64,000 nt of DNA from Malania oleifera (taxonomy: Eukaryota > Streptophyta > Magnoliopsida > Santalales > Ximeniaceae), in NCBI RefSeq assembly GCF_029873635.1, contig NC_080423.1, positions 91,743,191 to 91,807,190 of the forward strand, written 5' to 3'. This document shows, in pieces, positions 57,039 to 64,000 of the stretch; position 1 is the first letter of the stretch; each line of letters opens with the position of its first letter. Below the pieces are notes generated by a model that saw nothing but the letters and a program-made list of their open reading frames with translations, was not told the origin of the DNA and did not search any database. A program made the translations under genes and the position numbers.

Positions 57039-58201
57039 CATATAACTGAAAATAACTGTCTTTACATCATACGTACTTATACACTATGAAAATGCTCATT
57101 TCATTTTCTTGACACAAACAATTCATTAATCACATAACATCATTTACATAATTATACAAACATGCATAAAAGACACCTCCTGGGAGTAATCGCCATGTAT
57201 AAACCCACGTGGTCAGGGTTGTGTTGCCCGAAGGCTGGACTAAGCCTGAGGTGATCAACCTAGACAAATTCAAACATACATCCGCGTCTAACACCATCCA
57301 CGCAGGCATCCACAATTTCTTGCGTGCTCCGATTGCCCTACCATATCCTGAAAGTCTGGGCTTCCAGGTAAGGTACACCTTCTACCGAGGCTAATCAGCT
57401 GAAACCACCCACATCATTCTTGCAGTACAGTGTGGGCGCACATGGCCACATATATAATTCCTAAAAACGGTATCGTGCTCATAACATAATGGTTCACAGG
57501 ATTCCTTAAGCATATCATGAAATTTAGGTAATAAAAACATATTTCATATTCATTTTATATAAAACTTGTCATTTAAAACCTCTGGCCCTCGGCCGTCATA
57601 TAAAACTCTGCTCACAGCCGTTAAACATAATCCTAGCCCTCGCGGCCGTAAACATCATCTTGGCCCTCGCGGCCGAAAACATAATCTTGTATTTTCATAA
57701 GCCATTCCGGTATTTCACAAACATTCATCATTTCGGTTACAAAAGAGTACATACATATCATTTACCTGCCACACAATTTCCCGTACTTTGAATATAGCCC
57801 GTAGGCAAACAAGAAAACATAGCATATATAGTTTAAAACATAAAACCGAGCTTCCCACTATTCATTTATACTGAAAATACCATAACGTATATCTTAGGTT
57901 TGAAAACGGATCCTCTGAACGGCCGGTTTTAGAAATCTCAACTGAAAACATAAATATATTTACTTCATAAACTTTTCAAATGGTTCAATTTCATTAAAAA
58001 ATTGACTTTTAACTCCCTTACCTATTTTTGAAAAAGAATTTGAAACACTCGAAAATCAAACCCTACCTTTTTCCCGAAATCAAGAATCTACTCGACTAGG
58101 ATTGTAGATATTTGCTTCCTGATCCTTGTGGTAACTTCTAATCATCGATTCGGCCGATGAACAATGAAGAAATCGAAGAGAGAGAGAGTATGGTTCGTGG
58201 T

Positions 58202-58241
<40 letters not shown>

Positions 58242-58561
58242 GCTTTCTTAATGAAGAAGCAAACAAAAATCCTATTTATAAACTCTTGACCCGGTCAAAT
58301 TCGTCGATGAAGTGGCGCATTCGTCGATAAGCTATAGAAGGTCGTTCGTTGATGAAAGAAAGGCTTCGTCGACAAACCCTAAACCTGATATTTTCGGCCA
58401 TTGTAGATCTCTTCATTGATGAGATTCTAAATTTTGATGACGAACCACACAAGGGCCTTCATCGACGATAACTTGGACCTTGTCGACGAAGCCTGCTGTT
58501 CTAATTTTGAAATTTTCCTTTCTTATTTAATTTGCTTATTTTCCTAGTTCGGGTCTCTACA
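57039..58561 (-). repeat. Outer part of the split gypsy 5' LTR
   Basis: It resumes the LTR interrupted at 52364. It contains three repeats of the CCCTCGCGGCCGT-type phrase (57586-57675), a (GA)n tract (58201-58237), the minus-strand TATA box (CTATTTATA on plus, about 58272) and the TCGTCGATGA array (58299-58495). It ends TCTCTACA at 58561. Confidence 0.78.
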
Positions 58562-60480
58562 CTAACTTAGTTTATACATCCATATCACATACTCAGGGCT
58601 TCAAACCCAACTTAATTACAATAAAGTTCTCACTGACACTCACAAAAATCTAACTAGTTATCAACCCGTCCCGGAGATTGCTAGACTCGACCTCGAGATG
58701 GTTCAGAAAAGATAATTTGTATATTGGGGTGAGACACCTATGAGTAAGGAAGATTAAGTTAATATCAGTGTGTGGTCAGCATGCATTAAGTATTTACAGA
58801 AAACAACCATCCTTCATTTAACTGAAAATAACATTTTTACATTGTACTCACGTTATACTGTTGAAAATATTCATCTCGTCTCCTTGGTATAAAAAGTTTA
58901 GTAAATAAATAATATCATTTATATAAATCTATAGATATGCGTAAAAGACACTCCTTAGGATTAACGCCATTTACTTCTCCCATGACACGGGTTGTGCGGC
59001 TCAAAGGTTAGACTTAGCCCTGGAGGATATCAACCCAGACTAAGTCAAAACATACGTCTACATCTACTACAACTACTCAGGCATCTGCAACTTGCTTGTG
59101 GGAATCCGATTGCCCTACCACATCCTGAAAGTCCGGTCTTCCAAGGAAGGTACACCCTTTATTGAGGCTAATCGGCTGAGATCACCCAACACTTCCTCGT
59201 GAAAAGTGTGGGCGCACATGGTCAGATACTGAATCCCTAGCAACGGTACCGTGCACATAACATAATTGATCATTAGGGTTCCTAAAACATATTATGCAAT
59301 TTAAGTAATAAAATTATATTTCAAACTCATTTCATACAAAACCTATCATATTATAAAAAATTAGCCCTCGCGGCCATCATATAAAACTAGGTCCTCGCGG
59401 CCATCATGTAAAACTCGGCTCACAGCCACTAAACATAATCTCGGCCCTCGTGGCCATCATATATAATTTCCTGCATTTTCACATACAGTTCCAGTATTTC
59501 ACGATCATTTCAGTATTTCATAAACATTTCTAGTATTTTACAATCCAATTTCATAACCTCGGTTATACAACAACCCCAAAATATTATCCATCTGCCACAC
59601 AATTTTTCGTATACAGTATATCCTATTTATAACGTCAAACTATACTTTCCCCCGTTCATTTTTACTAAAAATATCATAACATATATCCTAGGTTTGAAAA
59701 GACCACTTGAACGGTTGGTTTTCGAAATAACAATTGAAATCATAAATATACATATATAGCATTTTATTCAGTTCAACTTTAATAAAAACTCTAACTTAAC
59801 TTAATCCCCTTATTTGGCTTACTGGAAAACCTTCTGACACCTTTAATCCACGCCTTACCACATTCAAAGTTCAAAACCCTGAAATACATTTTTCCCAAAT
59901 TAATCATCTCAACCCATAGAATACTTTTCATTAAACGCTCCATAGGCCCCTTATACTTCAAAACAACAATAAAACTCCAAAATATCTACTTACCCTGGTT
60001 TTGAAATGGTGCCTGGAAAGACTCTGTTCAATAATCTACTCTACTAGACTTACAGATTATTTCCCCATGATCCTCGTGGTAACTTCCGATCGTTGATTTG
60101 AGCGACGAGCGACGAACGACGAAGAAACCGAAGAGAGAGAGAGAGAGAGAGAGATGAGATTTCTTACTCCTTAAGCAACTAAAATTTGTATTTATAGGCC
60201 GTTGACCCAACCCACTTCGTCGACGAATTGGCGCCTTCGTCGACGAATTGCAAAAGAACATTTGTCGGGGAAAGAAGGACTTCGTCGACAAACTCTAGGC
60301 CTGAAATTTCAGCCGTTCGGGATCTCTTCATCAACGTCGCTTTGGATTTCGTCGACGAACCACATAAGGACTTTTGTCGATGAAATCAAAGGCTTCTTCG
60401 ATGAATCCTGCCGTTTGCTCGTTTTTATTTTTCTCTTCTTCTTTTCTTATTTATTTCCTTTATTTTATGGATTCGGGTCA
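58562..60480 (-). mobile_element. Second gypsy LTR fragment, adjacent to the split LTR
   Basis: Collinear with 57039-58561 plus part of 52147-52364: the R-region phrase TGTGTGGTCAGCATGC at about 58769, the CCTCGCGGCCATCAT repeats at 59366-59470, a (GA)n tract at 60133-60153, the TATA box at about 60189-60198 and the TCGTCGACGAA array at 60216-60410. On the minus strand it starts TGACCCGAAT at 60480. The 3' part of the LTR is missing where the neighbouring element begins, as if that element inserted here. Confidence 0.7.
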
Positions 60481-61077
60481 TGCATATTTAAATTGTGATT
60501 AAATTTGTGCCCTAAATGTTATTTTTTTGAAAGTAAAATTACCATTTTCAATTCAAAACTGGAAAAGATTGTTTCAAATTTTTTTTTTTTTTCGAAAAAT
60601 AGAATGAGTCAAAGAAGCTTAATCCAACTCATTTTACTTCTTCACATGAAGGCTTCACTGCTTGAGCACAGTAGGCCTGTATATTTGACTTGCCCTGGCG
60701 TCCAGACCACGCCTCGCTTCCACGTTCTTCGTTGTTCTTCGTTGATGCTTACCAGTGCCCATTTGCAGATTGAATACCGAAACCCTAATTTAATAAATTT
60801 TCCCATTCCATTCCCACCGCGAACTAAGTCCTATAACTTGATTTCTCTGATCGTTTATCCTTGCTGCGCTGCTTCATTCTTGTTCTGCGTCAAATCTAAG
60901 TTAGGATCGTTTCTCTGCTCTGCGGTTTTAAAATTTTTTCTGATTAAGTGGACGAGGGGTTGTAGCTTCGGCGAGATAACGAGCTTATTGGACCCTTTGT
61001 TGGGCGGTTACTTGGTGTGGGCTTTGATTTTCACATGCTGAGGGTTTTCGGATTTAGGGACTTTGAGGTATTGTGGA
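60481..61077 (+). promoter_or_regulatory. Promoter and leader of the secreted-protein gene
   Basis: It begins at the end of the LTR fragment. A T-run lies at 60579-60591, then mixed GC content up to the ATG at 61078. A long open frame here (60505-61041) does not look like a protein and stops before the ATG. No clear TATA box was seen. Confidence 0.35.
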
Positions 61078-61632
61078 ATGGATAGAAATGCATTTCTTGC
61101 GTTGATTCTGATGGTTTTGATTGTATCGGATGTCTCGAATGCTTCGTTAATCACGAAGCTCCGAAAATTGGTCGGTGAGGCTCCGAACTACAGCTCCCAG
61201 GAAGAAGTAATAATTTTTTTTTTCTATTTACATTGATATCGAGTTCCTTGTTTTCATGTTTTAATTATAATTGTTGAGAATTGAATTTGATTTTCTAGAG
61301 ATCTCCGTTGCCGAGTCCAGTTGGCGCCGGCAAGGAATCGGATCCTAATTCAAACGGTGCTGACAAATCTGCTCAGAACAACTCTAATTATTCTCCGGTG
61401 CCCAGCGAGAGTTCATCCAAATTGGAGCCAAAGAGCTCGAACGATACAGCTTCTGTGAGTCCGCCAACCAGAAAATTGAGTCCGCCAATTGATAGCCAGA
61501 AGGACAAAGGAACAGATAAAGATGACAACAAAACTGATGCGCCGGCAGAGATTGTTGAAAACTGTGACAGGTCATCTAATCGGTGCATGGACCTGAATAA
61601 GATGATTGTTTGTGTTCTAAGCTTCAAAAGTG
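61078..61632 (+). CDS. Secreted or membrane protein of unknown function, first two exons (DUF7356-like; partial gene)
   Basis: Exon 1 is 61078-61206 (43 codons) and exon 2 is 61299-61632 (111 codons plus 1 base), with a GT-AG intron between and a GTAACT donor at 61633. Residues 1 to about 24 form a signal peptide (MDRNAFLALILMVLIVSDVS). A long Ser/Pro/Asn/Lys-rich, low-complexity stretch follows (about 43-130), then the Cys motif ENCDRSSNRCMDLNKMIVCV. This layout (signal peptide, disordered linker, C-x6-C...C module) resembles plant DUF7356-type single-pass membrane proteins. The expected following segment and C-terminal membrane helix would lie right of the window. The third exon was not found before 64000; the intron contains a 1.9-kb element. 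The family name is tentative, but the gene call is firmer. Confidence 0.65.
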
Positions 61633-62099
61633 GTAACTGAAATTGCTTTTGGACCTCTTGCCATGATATGCATTTTAAATTCTTTGCATGCTATTTATCG
61701 CTTGGCGTATGTGGTCTGAAATATGCAGTGAGTATTAGAATGGACTTGTGCATATTTTACTGTGGTACAAAATAAGAAACACCTAATCATGAGATCTTAT
61801 AGAAGGAGATGAGAGTTCTCCCAACAAGTTGTTTTAAGAGAAATACCAAAGAGAGAATGTCAATCTTTGAGTTTCCAAATTAAATGCCAAGGACAGTCAT
61901 GATAATCGTGAGTTTCCTGATCGGATGGTTTGCCTGTGTTGTGTTAACTACAGCTGCGTCCCTCACACAGTGCCCCATGAGCTGTGACAGTCACCTGTGT
62001 TGTGATTGCCAAGGAAAGAATATCTTCTGTTTTCAACATTGTTGGATATTTGCATATCTCACAGTTTCACCCAGACTCTATATTAATGTTGTATTTATA
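61633..62099 (+). other. Presumed intron 2 of the secreted-protein gene (proximal part)
   Basis: Starts at the GTAACT donor. No further exon matching the Cys module was recognised. It leads directly into the inverted-repeat element at 62100. Confidence 0.45.
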
Positions 62100-63982
62100 C
62101 CATGGTTTTAAAAATCGGACCAGCGACCCACTCGGTGTTGATGAGCCATTGGGTTGGCGAACAAGTTGAACTGGCGGGTCAACCCGGTGACATCAACATG
62201 ATGTCATATATATAATTATATATTTATTTTTTATAACTATATATATCGATGCAATATTATTATATATGTACAAGTACAATTAATGACAAAATAGCTTCCA
62301 CTCCTAAATTATATTGCTGAAATGAACACATCATCAAGGTCTTTCATTTTTCAGAAGCAAATTAGATTTTTTAATTGAAAAGCAAGCCAAACCTTTTTTA
62401 CTTTGAAAAGATCAACCCATATAGGAAGCTATTAAATGAAATTAAATTGAGATTTGAAAATTTTTAGTTGAATAAATCATAGTTTAATAATCAGATGAGG
62501 CTTTGGGGAGGTTTAAGGGATTTAGGCTTAGGGGGTGTTTGACAAAATTAAGCATTAAGTGTTGAATAAAGAATACAATTTTGAATCTGTGAACTGGGTT
62601 TTGAATTTGACTAGAACCACTCTCTCAATCTAGGTATTGAATTATTTTAGTAATTTTGTCTAATTTATGAATATGTGTATTTTTTTCATTTTAACCATCT
62701 AAAACATTCAAAATGCAAATTTAAAGATGATACAAAAAATAGCATCAAATATTGGAATCTCACGCAACAAAAAATATCCACAAAAAAAAATCCAAAATCA
62801 ATTGGAATTTGTTCACCCCATTGAACAACAATCCTTTCCTTGACCTCCATACCTTCCGACAAGTCTCCCGTCCTCTTCCCTTTCCTTCTTCCCATTTTCC
62901 TCCTTATGTTAAAGCCCTCGGTTTTCCAAAGACACACCTAGAGCTCAAAGCCACATAGAAACCCTCCTATAGTTATACTTCTGAAACGTTTTTTGAAGGA
63001 TTTGGATTGAAATTGGCAAATTGTTAGAGAGAGTCGATCAGTTGATGATCTAAATTCTAAAGAAAAGCAGTCCTAAAAGCATTCGATCTAGTATGAGATT
63101 TTGTCTAAGCTACTCCAATTGGCAATCAAACACACCTTTTTTCTTCTTTGCCAATTTCCGAAACCGCTTCTTGTTCATCATTGACTGCCTATGTGTGTGT
63201 GCATGCTTGTTTATGAGAGAGATTAATATGTTCATGGGATATAAATCTGTACATGGGATAGATGAATCTGTTCTCTGTTCGTGGGAGGGACGAATCTGTT
63301 TGCTGGGAAGTTTGTTTCTGAATCTGTTTGAGCTAGAGGGAGAGATGGGAGGCATATTTCTTTCAGGACAAATTTGTCAAGAAACAATTCTGTGCATGCT
63401 CTAACTGAACCAGAGAAGGGGGAATTGCTGACCAAAGTAGAGGCATTAGGAGGCTCCTTAGAGGTTTAAACAAACACAACTAGTTCACCTAATTTTGAAC
63501 CAGTTAGAGTACAGCCCCTATTTAGAGGCTATTACATGCAAACAAACAATCCCTTACAGTTTCCTGTGTGCTATTGGAGGAGGCTGGCACTGCAGGAGGA
63601 GGTAGCTCAGCTGCACAAGAGGAGGACAATTCACCGGAGGCTGCTGCTGCTGGCAGAGATGGCTGCTGCACTGCCAGGGGAGGAGATGCAGCTTAGCAGA
63701 AGCAGCTTGCTGCTGCTGCCGGAGGAGGAAATGCAGCTTGGCAGTGAGATGTTCGCCAATTGCCTATTTTTCTTTACTTGTTTTGTTTTGGTTTTTTATT
63801 TTATTTTATTTTTAATGTAAATCTCACTGGCTTGACCCATGCCAAAGACCAGTTTGTGCCGGTTCAATCCAAGTTACCTGATTTTTGACTAGGTTGCTCC
63901 ATTTTCGAGTCACAGGTATCACCCGGACTGTACAGGTGGCCAATTCTAAGATTGGCTGGTGGTCTGGGTTTTTAAACCATGG
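62100..63982. mobile_element. 1.9-kb non-autonomous TIR DNA transposon (hAT-like)
   Basis: The left end, CCATGGTTTTAAAAATCGGA, is matched by the right end read in reverse, CCATGGTTTAAAAACCCAGA. The homology continues as GACCA about 20 bases in. Flanking 8-mers TATTTATA (62092-62099) and TTTATATA (63983-63990) agree at 6 of 8 positions, consistent with an old hAT duplication. No transposase was seen. The interior has a CTGCTGCTG/GGAGGAG-rich patch (63560-63745) with a repeated GAGGARATGCAGCTTRGCAG phrase. That patch differs in composition from the rest and may be captured host DNA. Confidence 0.55.
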
Positions 63983-64000
63983 TTTATATATATTTTTGAA

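Larger units (their letters stand above)
49135..58561 (-). mobile_element. Ty3/gypsy element, 5' half (minus strand), with nested insertions
   Basis: On the minus strand a 5' LTR starts at 58561 (TGTAGAGACCCG) and ends at 51718 (CACTACA). It is followed by a primer-binding-site-like GTGCTATCAGAGCC (51703-51716), gag (near 51280 to about 50300, with [18 protein letters not shown] and a CYRCGGVRHQMRGCP knuckle), protease-region and N-terminal RT traces, fading out near 49135. The rest of pol and the 3' LTR are absent. The 5' LTR is split by a LINE (52365-57027). Broken, with many interruptions. Confidence 0.82.

Noticed and set aside
56772-57394. Plus-strand open frames near 56772-57089 and 57209-57394
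   Set aside because: The first is antisense to the LINE reverse transcriptase; the second lies in the gypsy LTR. Neither has a protein signature.
60505-61041. 178-codon open frame upstream of the secreted-protein gene
   Set aside because: Low-information composition, no domain-like pattern. It lies in the promoter/leader, and a better gene start with a signal peptide and spliced exons follows at 61078.
63536-63820. 94-codon frame with Leu/Glu-rich repeats
   Set aside because: It lies inside the TIR element and is built from repeated CTG/GAG triplets. There is no start context or homology pattern, so it is treated as possible captured DNA, not a gene.

Overview
This window is nuclear DNA of a seed plant, most likely a woody eudicot. 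The evidence is spliced genes with GT-AG introns, a nuclear tRNA-Trp gene, a plastid-targeted translation factor, a P-class PPR gene, the first exon of a VAL1/HSI2-type B3 repressor, an Au-type SINE, and Ty1/copia, Ty3/gypsy and L1 elements nested several deep. The species cannot be named from the sequence.

Layout. 1-4800: first exon, 5' leader and promoter of a VAL1/HSI2-like gene on the minus strand. A broken copia element lies in what should be its first intron and runs off the left edge. 4800-20880: repeat-rich intergenic DNA. It holds a degenerate repeat array with a hAT-type MITE inside it, and a 1.1-kb direct duplication. One copy of the duplication is split by a 9.3-kb, LTR-flanked, gag-only element with an intact 5-bp target duplication. 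A 182-bp Mutator-type MITE also lies here. 20880-29334: the gene island, with tRNA-Trp(CCA), plastid EF-P (7 exons, +), an intronless PPR gene (-) and a small basic conserved-looking gene (-). 30865-48786: a copia element that contains a gypsy relic and a solo LTR, and the solo LTR contains a further gypsy element (four generations). 49135-60480: a second nest on the minus strand. A gypsy 5' LTR is split by a 5'-truncated L1, and the L1 is split by a solo gypsy LTR. 61078-64000: the first two exons of a secreted or membrane protein gene, whose next intron holds a 1.9-kb terminal-inverted-repeat element; the gene runs off the right edge.

Roughly 70% of the window is transposon-derived. The host genes do not form a pathway. 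EF-P and the PPR gene converge, with 380 bp between their coding ends. No new enzymatic or defence system was found. The most unusual signals are the dense short palindromic arrays (TCGTCGACGA, GGTCGACC and CAGACGACTG types) in the LTRs of at least three unrelated retroelement families. In all six gypsy-type copies the array lies directly upstream of a TATA box. Also notable are the nesting order, which disagrees with LTR divergence, and the VAL1 first exon, which is too short to stand out as an open frame.
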